Assembly: GCA_024641635.1 (NCBI GenBank)
Contig: JAHECS010000029.1
Span: forward strand, 1 to 40,402
DNA from: Actinomycetes bacterium
GTDB taxonomy: Bacteria > Actinomycetota > Actinomycetes > S36-B12
Length of the DNA: 40,402 nt
Direction: 5' to 3'
Shown here: in pieces, positions 9,070 through 17,217 of the stretch
Numbering within the stretch: the first letter of the stretch is position 1
Layout of the letters: every line of letters begins with the position of its first letter
Notes under the pieces: generated by a model
Told to the model about the DNA's origin: nothing
The model's input: only the letters and a program-made list of their open reading frames with translations
The model's database searches: none
Made by a program: the position numbers and the translations under genes

Positions 9070-9959
9070 GCGACGACCCACGCTGGCCGAGGGCGAGCGA
9101 GTGGCTGGCCGCCGGAGACTCGGCGGGTTCGGTGGACGTCACGGTCCTGGGCGTGCCCGCCTCGCGCACCTCGATCAGCCCGACCCACGCGCACCTGACC
9201 CCCAACGCGATCCGTGAGGCACTGGCCCGCTACTCCACCTATGCCTGGTCGCATGATCTCGACCTGATGTCGCTCAGCGCGCGAGACGCGGGCGACGTGC
9301 TCGACCCCGACGGCGAGGAGGGCGAGCGACGTGTCATGGAGCGGGTGAGAGTGCTCGCCGCGGAGACGCGCCTTCTCGTCGCCCTCGGTGGCGACAACTC
9401 GATCACCTACAGCGTTGCCCGCGGGCTGTGGGGAGAGACGATCGGGAGCGCCGGGCTCATCACTCTTGATGCCCATCACGACCTCCGCGACGGCGCCAGC
9501 AACGGGTCGCCCGTGCGGAGGCTCGTCGAGGCGGGCCTGTCCGGGTCCCGCGTGGTCCAGATCGGGATAGCGGACTTCTCCAACTCGGCGGACTACGCCG
9601 CGCGGGCAAGGGACCTCGGCATCACCGTCGTGACTCGCGATGCCCTGCGCCGCCGTCCGCTCGGGGACGTCATGGCCGAGTCGCTCGCGATCGCCTCCAG
9701 CGGTGGCGGGCCCGTGCACGTCGACCTCGACGTCGACGTGTGCGACCGATCGGTCGTGCCCGGCTGCCCGGCAGCGGCACCCGGCGGCCTGACCGCTGAC
9801 GAGCTCAGGCAGGTGGCCTTCCTGGCCGGTCGCTCGCCGCGGGTGGCGGCGGTCGACATCACCGAGATCGACGCCAGCGCGGACGCGCCGGACGGTCGGA
9901 CGGTGCGCCTCGGCGCGCTGCTCGTCCTTGAGGCAGCGGCAGGCGTCGCCCTCCGCTGA
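9066..9959 (+). CDS. hutG: Formimidoylglutamase (arginase superfamily)
   Basis: HutG hydrolyses N-formimidoyl-L-glutamate to glutamate and formamide, completing the pathway. The 297-residue ureohydrolase has VALGGDNS (residues 106-112), DAHHD (135-139), the SNGSPVRRLVE substrate loop and VHVDLDVDVCD (217-227), the Mn-binding aspartates. In arginases and agmatinases the first motif is GGDHS; here the metal-ligand His is Asn111. I recall an Asn at this place in some formiminoglutamases, so this may mark the subfamily rather than loss of function. Translation is coupled to hutR by an ATGA overlap. A hairpin repeat begins immediately after the stop. Confidence 0.88.
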   Translation: MSDDPRWPRASEWLAAGDSAGSVDVTVLGVPASRTSISPTHAHLTPNAIREALARYSTYAWSHDLDLMSLSARDAGDVLDPDGEEGERRVMERVRVLAAETRLLVALGGDNSITYSVARGLWGETIGSAGLITLDAHHDLRDGASNGSPVRRLVEAGLSGSRVVQIGIADFSNSADYAARARDLGITVVTRDALRRRPLGDVMAESLAIASSGGGPVHVDLDVDVCDRSVVPGCPAAAPGGLTADELRQVAFLAGRSPRVAAVDITEIDASADAPDGRTVRLGALLVLEAAAGVALR

Positions 9960-10025
9960 CCGCCGAGAGGCACGCCGTGGTCGTGAAACCGGGGGGTTTC
10001 ACGACCACGGCGTGCCTCTCGGCGG
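9960..10025. repeat. Intergenic long-hairpin repeat, copy 2 of 4
   Basis: A perfect 31-bp stem (9960-9990 with 9995-10025) closes on a GGGG loop. It starts one base after the hutG TGA, as copy 1 does after the moaB TGA, and ends 14 bp before the stop of the convergent nitrate transporter gene. The variable pair is C9976-G10009. It lies between convergent genes, so a role as a two-way transcript end is possible. Confidence 0.93.
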
Positions 10026-10039
10026 GAGTGCGTTCCGTC

Positions 10040-11377
10040 CTAGCAGCGCTTCTCGGCTCCCGGCCGCGCGTAGTACCACCAGGACACGATCCCGGCGATG
10101 AACGCGAAGACCACGCCGAGTCCGAAGAACAGGGTGGGCGCGATGAAGGACAGCAGCACCCCGAAGATGAACGGCCCGTAGGCGGCGATCGCCGACGTCC
10201 AGCCGATGACGCCACCGGCCTGCCTGCGCTCGAAGATCATCGGCATCTGCTTGAACGTGCTCGCATTGCCCACGCCGGCGAAGAAGAAGATCACCAGCAT
10301 CCCGTAGAGGAACTTGGGGAAGTCGTCGGCAGAGGTCGGGTTGAGCTGGAAGGCGGTGTAGAGCGAGCCGAGTGAGATCCCCAGGGTGGCGACGAACGTG
10401 ATGCGGCCGCCGCCGAGCCTGTCCGCGACCGGTCCTGCGAGCACCCGCGCCAGGGACCCGACCAGCGCCCCGAGGAAGGCGTACTTGAGCGGGTCGATGC
10501 CGGCCTCGCCGAACACCTTGGTGCCGTAGAGGTTGTTGATCAGCAGGCCGAAGCCGGCCGCGAGGCCCGAGAACGTGCCGAAGGTGATGACGTACAGGTA
10601 GGTCATGATCCACGTGTGCTTGTTCTTGAAGATGTCCATCTGCTCGCGCACCCCGCGTGCCTGCACGGGGACGCTGCGCAGGAGCAGCCAGGCGAGGATG
10701 ACGGCGACGACCACGAACGGCACCCAGATGTAGGCGGCGTTCTGGAACCAGACCTCCTTGCTGGCGCCGGTGTCCTTGTTGGTGAGCATCTGCGACGTGC
10801 CGCCGATGATCGCGAACCCGATCACCCACGGCGTGACGAACTGCACGATGCTCACGCCGAAGTTGCCGATGCCCGCTTGGAGGCCGAGCGCCGTGCCCTG
10901 CTTGGACCGGGGGAAGAAGTACGAGGTGCTCGGCATGAAGCCCGAGAAGGCGCCGCCGCCGATGCCGGCGAGGATGCCGAGGAGCAGCAGCACCACGTAA
11001 GGCGTTTCGGGGTTCTGGACGGCGAGCGCCCAGCCGACCAGGGGGATGAGGAAGAGCGCCGTCGTCAGCGTGACGAGCTTGCGCGTGCCCATGATGGGCG
11101 GCAGGAACGTCCAGACCAGGCGCAGTGAGCCGCCTGCGAGTCCCGGCATGGCGATGAGCCAGTAGAGCTGGGCGTCACTGAGGTCGAAGCCGATGCTGTT
11201 GAGCTTGGGCGCGATCGCCGACGCGAGGAACCACGTGATGAAGGCCAGCGTGAGCGCGAATGTCGTGACCCACAGGGTCTTCCAGGCCCGACCGGAGTCC
11301 CAGGTCGCTGAGTCCTCGGGGTCCCAGGACGGAAGCCAGTCCGATCCCTTGCGGGCGGGCGAGTCGGTGGTGCTCAT
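10040..11377 (-). CDS. narK: NarK-type nitrate/nitrite transporter (second of the pair)
   Basis: This 445-residue MFS protein of about 12 helices belongs to the nitrate/nitrite porter family. It shows the nitrate signature glycine-rich segments GIGNFGVSIVQFVTPWV (helix 5) and GVGNASTFKQMPMIFERRQ followed by GGVIGWTSAIAAYGPF (helix 11), and has charged R/K residues in helices. The 35-residue N-terminal tail (SDWLPSWDPEDSATWDSG) is typical of E. coli NarK-like antiporters, which exchange nitrate for nitrite. The ATG at 11377 overlaps the stop of the upstream narK by 4 bp, so the two porters are co-translated. Which one is symporter and which antiporter is inferred only from resemblance. Confidence 0.9.
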   Translation of the reverse strand: MSTTDSPARKGSDWLPSWDPEDSATWDSGRAWKTLWVTTFALTLAFITWFLASAIAPKLNSIGFDLSDAQLYWLIAMPGLAGGSLRLVWTFLPPIMGTRKLVTLTTALFLIPLVGWALAVQNPETPYVVLLLLGILAGIGGGAFSGFMPSTSYFFPRSKQGTALGLQAGIGNFGVSIVQFVTPWVIGFAIIGGTSQMLTNKDTGASKEVWFQNAAYIWVPFVVVAVILAWLLLRSVPVQARGVREQMDIFKNKHTWIMTYLYVITFGTFSGLAAGFGLLINNLYGTKVFGEAGIDPLKYAFLGALVGSLARVLAGPVADRLGGGRITFVATLGISLGSLYTAFQLNPTSADDFPKFLYGMLVIFFFAGVGNASTFKQMPMIFERRQAGGVIGWTSAIAAYGPFIFGVLLSFIAPTLFFGLGVVFAFIAGIVSWWYYARPGAEKRC

Positions 11378-12756
11378 GAACGGGCTCCTGTCTGGGTGAG
11401 GTCGTGCTGGTCGGTGAAGGGCGCCTCGTCGGCGACGCTGGCGTCATGGGAATGCTCGAACTTGTTGGCGAGCTCGGGGCTGGCCTTGTGCAGGATCGAC
11501 ACCACGGTGATGTGCATCCAGATCATGGCGATGGCGGTGACGACGAAGACGACGAAGAAGGTCATCTGCGGCAGGCCCGTCCAGGCAGTGGCGTAGGCGA
11601 ACATCGGCGGGAGGAAGAAGCCGCCGAGGGCGCCCAGCGATCCGACGAGGCCGCCGACGGCGCCGACGTCGTGGGGGAAGTACTCGGGGATGTGCTTGTA
11701 GACGGCGGCCTTGCCGATGCCCATGGCGCAGCCCATGAGGAAGACGAGCAGGGTGAACAGCGTGGTGCCGACGCTCCACGGCAGCACTTCGTTGGTGGTG
11801 CCGTCCGGAAGGTCGAGGACGATGTACCCGTAGGGCATCATGAGAATGCCTGAGGCGATCAGCATGATGGTGAAGCAGGCGTACATCACGCGGCGGGCGC
11901 CGATGCGGTCCGAGACGTAGCCTCCGACCGGACGCAGCAGCGAGGCGGGGAAGATGAAGAGCGCCGTCAGCAGTGCCGCCTGGCTCAGCGGCATGTCGTA
12001 CACGTCGACGTAGTACTTGGGCAACCAGGCCGCGAGGGCGACGTAGGCGCCGAACACGACGACGTAGTAGAGGCTGAAGCGCCACACGCGGCTCTGCTTG
12101 AGCGGCCGGAGCAGTGAGGGAAGCGACCGGCCTCCGCCGGGCTTGATCTCGCGGTGGGGAGTGAAGGCCCACGTGAGGATGGCCATGGCCACGAGCAGCA
12201 CCATGTAGAGGAACGGAACGAAGCGCCAGCCTCCGGGGATGAAGCCGCCGAGCAGGCCGGCTGCCGGGACGATGGCGATCAGGGCCGGCCCGATGAACTT
12301 CGTGACGGAGGCGCCGACGTTTCCTGCCCCGAACACGCCCAACGCGAAGCCCTGTCGGTTCTGCGGGTACCAGGCGCTGACCCACGCGATGCCGACGCTG
12401 AAGGAGTTGCCTGCGAATCCGACGAGGAAGGCGTAGAAGAGCAGGACCGTGAACGAGGTCGCCGTGGACACGAGGTAGGCGGGGATCGCGGTTACCGCGA
12501 GCATCGCGACGAAGACCCGCTTGCCGCCGAATCGGTCCGCGGCGAGTCCGGCCGGCAGTCGCCAGATCGCACCGTTGAGGACGGCGACGGCGGTGATCCA
12601 GGACAGCTGCACGTCCGTGAGGCCGAACTCGTCGCGGATGGGGATGCCCAGAACCCCGAACATCAGCCAGACGGCGAACATCAGGGTGAAGCCGATGGTC
12701 GACCAGACGAGGATGCTCGTCCGGCCCTTCTGGTACGTCTCTGTGGTCACGGGCAT
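11374..12756 (-). CDS. narK: NarK1-type nitrate transporter (first of the pair)
   Basis: About 460 residues with 12 predicted helices. It contains the MFS motif RLPAGLAADRFGGKRV, the nitrate signature GAGNVGASVTKFIGPAL and GCAMGIGKAAVYKHIPEYFP. This form resembles the NarK1 (proton-nitrate symporter) half of Paracoccus-type fused porters. ATG 12756 is taken as start (MPVTTETYQKGR); the frame is open a further 64 codons upstream, but that extension crosses the AT-rich promoter and has no transporter character. It diverges from the HTH regulator at 12830, with 73 bp between them. Co-operonic with the second narK. Confidence 0.92.
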   Translation of the reverse strand: MPVTTETYQKGRTSILVWSTIGFTLMFAVWLMFGVLGIPIRDEFGLTDVQLSWITAVAVLNGAIWRLPAGLAADRFGGKRVFVAMLAVTAIPAYLVSTATSFTVLLFYAFLVGFAGNSFSVGIAWVSAWYPQNRQGFALGVFGAGNVGASVTKFIGPALIAIVPAAGLLGGFIPGGWRFVPFLYMVLLVAMAILTWAFTPHREIKPGGGRSLPSLLRPLKQSRVWRFSLYYVVVFGAYVALAAWLPKYYVDVYDMPLSQAALLTALFIFPASLLRPVGGYVSDRIGARRVMYACFTIMLIASGILMMPYGYIVLDLPDGTTNEVLPWSVGTTLFTLLVFLMGCAMGIGKAAVYKHIPEYFPHDVGAVGGLVGSLGALGGFFLPPMFAYATAWTGLPQMTFFVVFVVTAIAMIWMHITVVSILHKASPELANKFEHSHDASVADEAPFTDQHDLTQTGARS

Positions 12757-12790
12757 GATTAAAGCACAGTCAGCAGAATAAATCCCATAA

Positions 12791-12804
12791 GTATTAATAA
12801 ATAC
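12791..12804. promoter_or_regulatory. AT-rich inverted repeat in the narK / nar-regulator divergent spacer
   Basis: GTATT-N4-AATAC is a perfect 5-bp dyad in a markedly AT-rich spacer (about 12755-12825) inside otherwise GC-rich DNA. A TATGGT hexamer (12813-12818) lies 11 nt before the regulator ATG and could be its -10. The dyad is well placed to control narK leftward and regulator-narGHJI rightward. The binding protein is not known; the adjacent regulator is the first candidate. Confidence 0.4.
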
Positions 12805-12829
12805 CGGGAATGTATGGTAGAAATCGGTC

Positions 12830-13525
12830 ATGGCCGAGATCGGGAGTGCCCTCGAGAGCCGCTCGCGCGTCCAGGCGGTGATCGACGAGTCCGGTGTGCC
12901 CCTCACGGTCGAGCAGGTCGCCGAGCGCACCGGACTCCACGCCAACACGGTCCGAGGTCACCTCGACGTGCTTCTCGCCACCGGCGTCGTGGCCCGGGAC
13001 CCGGCCGACGCTCAGGGCCGGGGGCGTCCGCGATGGCTGTATCGCGCCGCGCAGCCGAAGGCCACCCCGTTCGAACTGCTGGCGCAGGCCCTGACAACCC
13101 AGCTGACGCGCTCACAGGACCCCGATCTGGCCGACGCAGCCGCGGAGCGATGGTCCCAGGCCCTGCCCGACCTCCCCGTCGCGGGATCGCCCGACGAAGC
13201 GGTCGCCGAGACCACGGACGCGCTCAGGAGGCTCGGTTTCGGGGCGGCCACCAGCCCCGTGGGCGACGCCATCGCGCTCACCGGCTGCCCCTACGCCGAC
13301 CTCGTCGACGATAACCCGGTCATCTGCGACATCCATGCGGCACTCGTCGTGCGGCTGCTGGACCAGACCGGTCAGGGAGTGACCCTGGGCTCCATGGACG
13401 TGTGGGCGCGACCGGGCCTGTGCGTCGCCCACCTCCAGCGCGACGACGTCGATCCGGCTCGCACGATCACCATCGGCTCCATCCCGAAGCACACGGACGC
13501 CGCTCTCGAAGGGAAAGCACCGTGA
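12830..13525 (+). CDS. ArsR/SufR-like HTH regulator with a three-cysteine (possible Fe-S) C-terminal domain
   Basis: The 231-residue protein has a winged HTH at residues 8-75 (LTVEQVAERTGLHANTVRGHLDVL, then the GRGRPRWLY wing). A C-terminal domain carries TGC153PYADL, PVIC166DIH and GLC198VAHL. The spacing Cys-X12-Cys-X31-Cys recalls SufR, whose cluster ligands begin Cys-X12-Cys and include two more Cys; one of those is absent here. By family it may bind an Fe-S cluster and so sense O2, NO or iron, but that is inference. Its stop overlaps the narG GTG by 4 bp, so it is the first gene of the nar operon and diverges from narK. I know no standard name for it. Confidence 0.85.
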   Translation: MAEIGSALESRSRVQAVIDESGVPLTVEQVAERTGLHANTVRGHLDVLLATGVVARDPADAQGRGRPRWLYRAAQPKATPFELLAQALTTQLTRSQDPDLADAAAERWSQALPDLPVAGSPDEAVAETTDALRRLGFGAATSPVGDAIALTGCPYADLVDDNPVICDIHAALVVRLLDQTGQGVTLGSMDVWARPGLCVAHLQRDDVDPARTITIGSIPKHTDAALEGKAP

Positions 13526-16500
13526 CCACTGTCCAAGGCGCGAGCTCCGCGACCGACGACTTCCTCGTCAAGGCAGCGAGGTTCTTCACCCCCGGCACCG
13601 TCTCATCGGATCTGCGAACGGTCACCAAAGTGGGCGGACGAGACGGAGACGTGTTCTACCGGGATCGGTGGAGTCACGACAAGGTCGTACGAAGCACGCA
13701 CGGCGTCAACTGCACGGGCTCGTGCTCGTGGAAGGTGTACGTCAAGGACGGGATCATCACCTGGGAGACGCAGCAGACCGACTACCCGACCGTCGGCCCG
13801 GACAGTCCCGAGTACGAGCCTCGCGGATGCCCGCGCGGAGCGGCGTTCTCCTGGTACACGTACTCGCCCACGCGCGTGCGCTACCCATACGTTCGTGGCG
13901 TCCTGCTCGAGGCCTACCGGGCGGCCAAGGCCGTCACTCCGGATCCGGTCGACGCCTGGGCCGCCGTGGTCGGCGACCCCGAGACCCGTCGCCGCTACCA
14001 GAAGGCCCGCGGCAAGGGCGGCCTCGTCCGGGCCTCCTGGCCCGAGGTGCTGGAGATCATCGGTGCAGCGCACGTGCACACCGCGAAGGTGCACGGTCCG
14101 GACCGCATCTTCGGCTTCTCGCCGATCCCCGCGATGTCGATGGCGTCTCATGCGGCCGGGGGCAGGTTCATCAGCCTGATGGGCGGATCGATGCTGTCCT
14201 TCTACGACTGGTACTGCGACCTGCCGGTGGCCTCGCCGCAGGTGTTCGGCGACCAGACGGACGTGCCCGAGTCCGCCGACTGGTGGAACGCCTCGTACCT
14301 GATCATGTGGGGCGCCAACGTCCCCGTCACCCGCACGCCGGACGCCCACTTCATGGCGGAAGCCCGATACCGGGGCCAGAAGGTCGTCACCGTATCCCCG
14401 GACTACGCGGACAACACGAAGTTCGCCGACGAGTGGATGGCTCCCCACCCCGGCACCGACGGCGCGCTCGCGATGGCGATGGGGCACGTCGTGCTGAAGG
14501 AGTTCTTCGTCGAGCGGCAGGTGCCGAGGTTCGTCGACTACGTCAAGAAGTACAGCGACCTTCCGTTCCTCGTGACGCTGCGCGAGAAGCAGGGCTCGTG
14601 GGTGCCGGACAAGTTCGTCACGTCAGCCGACCTGGGGGACGAGGGCGAAGGGGCCGCGTTCAAGACGGTCGTCGTGGACGCCGCCACTGGGCGGCCGCAT
14701 GTGCCCAACGGCTCGCTGGGCTTCCGGTTCGGCGAGGCGGGCAAGGGCAAGTGGAACCTCGACCTCGAGGGGGTCGACCCGGCGCTGTCCCTCCTCGGCG
14801 CGAGCGGCACCGAGGGAGTGGAAGTCCTTCTGCCGCGATTCGACGTCGGGCAGGAGGACGGCGAGGGTGGCGGGAGCCACCTCCGAGGCGTTCCCGCCGC
14901 ACGCCTGACCACTCCGGCGGGCGAGCGCCTGGTCACCACGGTGTTCGACCTGATGCTCGCGCAGTACGGCGTCCCACGCGACGGGCTGCCTGGACAGTGG
15001 CCGGCCGGCTACGACGATCCGGAGCCGTACACGCCCGCGTGGCAGGAGGAGATCACCGGGGTCCCGGCGGCCATGGCGGAACGGATCGGACGCGAGTTCG
15101 CCCAGAACGCCGAGGACTCCGGAGGACGATCGATGATCATCCTGGGAGCCGGCACGAACCACTGGTTCCATTCCGACACCATCTACCGCACCTTCCTCGC
15201 CCTCGTGACGCTGTGCGGAACGCAGGGAGTCAACGGCGGGGGCTGGGCTCACTACGTGGGTCAGGAGAAGTGCCGCCCGGTCACGGGATGGGCCCAGCTG
15301 GCCTTCGGGCTGGACTGGCAGCGTCCGCCGCGCCAGATGATCGGGACCGGCTTCTGGTACGTGCAGACCGATCAGTGGCGCTACGACCGCCTGGGTGCGG
15401 ACCTGCTCGCCTCGCCGCTGGGGGAAGGGCGCTTCGCCGGCCGGTCGATGATCGACACGATGGCCCAGTCGGCGCGCTCGGGGTGGATGCCCTCGTACCC
15501 GCAGTTCGATCGCAATCCCCTCGACCTCGCCGACGAGGCGGAGGCCTCGGGCATGCCGCCCGCCGACTACGTGAGGGACGAGCTCAAGGCCGGACGACTG
15601 GCGTTCGCCATCGATGATCCGGATGCCGAGGGCAACTGGCCCCGCGTGCTCACTGTGTGGCGGGCCAACCTGCTCGGTTCGTCCAGCAAGGGCAACGAGT
15701 TCTTCCTTCGGCACCTGCTCGGAACGAGCAATGCGGTCCGCGCCGATGAGGCGCCTGAGGGCGAACGGCCCCGGGACGTGACGTGGCGGGACGAGGCCCC
15801 GGAGGGCAAGCTCGACCTCCTCGTCAGCATCGACTTCCGGATGACGAGCACCGGGCTCTTCGGCGACATCCTGCTGCCGGCAGCGACCTGGTACGAGAAG
15901 CACGACCTGTCCACGACAGACATGCATCCCTACGTGCACGCGTTCACCCCCGCGATCGACCCGCCGTGGGAGACGCGCAGTGACTACGACATCTTCCAGG
16001 CACTCGGGCGCAAGGTGTCCGATCTCGCTCCGGGGCATCTGGACGTGCGCAAGGACCTCGTGTCGGTGCCCCTGCTGCACGACACCCCCGACGAGATGGC
16101 CGTTCCGGGTGGCGTCGTGCGCGACTGGAGATCGGGCGAGGTCGACCTCGTCCCCGGGCTGACGGCTCCGAAGTTCGTCATGGTGGAGCGCGACTACACG
16201 GCCCTCGGCGCGAAGATGTCGGCGCTGGGCCCCCTGGCCGCGAAGGCCGGCATGGTCACCAAGGGCGTGCCGTTCTCGCCCACCGTCGAGGTGGAGGAGC
16301 TGGCATCGAGGAACGGGGTCATCCCGGACGGCTACGCGGCGGGACGACCGTCCCTCGCCACGGACATCCACGCCTGCGAGACCATCCTTGCCCTCTCCGG
16401 CACCACGAACGGCCGACTGGCCGTTCAGGGGTTCCGTGCCTTGGAGGAGCGGACGGGCATGCCGCTCGCCGACCTGGCCCTGGAGGAGGAGGGCAAGCGC

Positions 16501-17217
16501 ATCACCTTCCCCGACACCCAGGCACGGCCGGTACCAGTGATCACCAGCCCGGAGTGGTCGGGCAGCGAGCACGGCGGACGTCGATACACGGCGTTCTGCA
16601 TCAACGTCGAGAGACTCAAGCCCTGGCACACGCTCACCGGGCGTCAGCACTTCTTCCTCGACCACGACTGGATGACCGAGATCGGCGAGGGCCTGCCCAC
16701 GTTCCGGCCGCCGCTGAACCTCAACCGTCTCGACGGCGACCAGCACACGGGCGCCGGTCGGGAGGTCACCGTCCGCTACCTCACACCCCACTCCAAGTGG
16801 TCGATCCACTCCGAGTACCAGGACAACCTGTTCATGCTGTCGCTGTCGCGCGGCGGCCCCGAGATCTGGATGAGTCCGCAGGACGCGGCCGCGATCGGAG
16901 CGAAGGACAACGAGTGGGTCGAGGCGTACAACCGCAACGGCGTGGTGGTCGCTCGGGCCATCGTCTCGCACCGCATGCCTGCGGGCACCGTGTACATGTA
17001 CCACGCGAAGGACAGGACGGTCGACGTTCCCAAGACCGAGACGTCCGGACTGCGCGGTGGAATCCACAACTCGCTGACCCGCCTCATGATCAAGCCGACC
17101 CACATCGTCGGCGGCTACGCCCAGCTGTCGTTCGCCTTCAACTACCTCGGCCCGACAGGCAACCAACGCGATGAGATCACCGTGATCCGCCGCCGTTCGC
17201 AGGAGGTCGAGTACTGA
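13522..17217 (+). CDS. narG: Respiratory nitrate reductase alpha subunit
   Basis: NarG holds the bis-MGD molybdenum site and the FS0 [4Fe-4S] cluster and reduces nitrate to nitrite at the cytoplasmic face of the membrane. The product has 1231 residues, the normal size. FS0 ligands are visible as His60-X3-Cys64-X3-Cys68-X34-Cys103. The Mo-ligand region SFYDWYCDLPVASPQ with QTDVPESADWWN follows near residue 227, and the MGD-binding C-terminal domain ends GYAQLSFAFNYLGPTGNQRDE. GTG 13522 is chosen: it overlaps the regulator stop, has AAGGGAAAG just upstream and gives a family-like start; the frame is open further upstream only as a shadow of the regulator gene. The next gene begins on the stop codon. 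Confidence 0.97.
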   Translation: MTTVQGASSATDDFLVKAARFFTPGTVSSDLRTVTKVGGRDGDVFYRDRWSHDKVVRSTHGVNCTGSCSWKVYVKDGIITWETQQTDYPTVGPDSPEYEPRGCPRGAAFSWYTYSPTRVRYPYVRGVLLEAYRAAKAVTPDPVDAWAAVVGDPETRRRYQKARGKGGLVRASWPEVLEIIGAAHVHTAKVHGPDRIFGFSPIPAMSMASHAAGGRFISLMGGSMLSFYDWYCDLPVASPQVFGDQTDVPESADWWNASYLIMWGANVPVTRTPDAHFMAEARYRGQKVVTVSPDYADNTKFADEWMAPHPGTDGALAMAMGHVVLKEFFVERQVPRFVDYVKKYSDLPFLVTLREKQGSWVPDKFVTSADLGDEGEGAAFKTVVVDAATGRPHVPNGSLGFRFGEAGKGKWNLDLEGVDPALSLLGASGTEGVEVLLPRFDVGQEDGEGGGSHLRGVPAARLTTPAGERLVTTVFDLMLAQYGVPRDGLPGQWPAGYDDPEPYTPAWQEEITGVPAAMAERIGREFAQNAEDSGGRSMIILGAGTNHWFHSDTIYRTFLALVTLCGTQGVNGGGWAHYVGQEKCRPVTGWAQLAFGLDWQRPPRQMIGTGFWYVQTDQWRYDRLGADLLASPLGEGRFAGRSMIDTMAQSARSGWMPSYPQFDRNPLDLADEAEASGMPPADYVRDELKAGRLAFAIDDPDAEGNWPRVLTVWRANLLGSSSKGNEFFLRHLLGTSNAVRADEAPEGERPRDVTWRDEAPEGKLDLLVSIDFRMTSTGLFGDILLPAATWYEKHDLSTTDMHPYVHAFTPAIDPPWETRSDYDIFQALGRKVSDLAPGHLDVRKDLVSVPLLHDTPDEMAVPGGVVRDWRSGEVDLVPGLTAPKFVMVERDYTALGAKMSALGPLAAKAGMVTKGVPFSPTVEVEELASRNGVIPDGYAAGRPSLATDIHACETILALSGTTNGRLAVQGFRALEERTGMPLADLALEEEGKRITFPDTQARPVPVITSPEWSGSEHGGRRYTAFCINVERLKPWHTLTGRQHFFLDHDWMTEIGEGLPTFRPPLNLNRLDGDQHTGAGREVTVRYLTPHSKWSIHSEYQDNLFMLSLSRGGPEIWMSPQDAAAIGAKDNEWVEAYNRNGVVVARAIVSHRMPAGTVYMYHAKDRTVDVPKTETSGLRGGIHNSLTRLMIKPTHIVGGYAQLSFAFNYLGPTGNQRDEITVIRRRSQEVEY

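Noticed and set aside
9396-9398. hutG as a pseudogene because of the missing ligand His
   Set aside because: The frame is intact and full length, other motifs are kept, and it is translationally coupled in a complete hut cluster.
13402-13521. N-terminal extension of narG upstream of GTG 13522
   Set aside because: It lies inside the regulator gene in another frame, has no NarG similarity, and the GTG with its Shine-Dalgarno and overlap gives a normal start.
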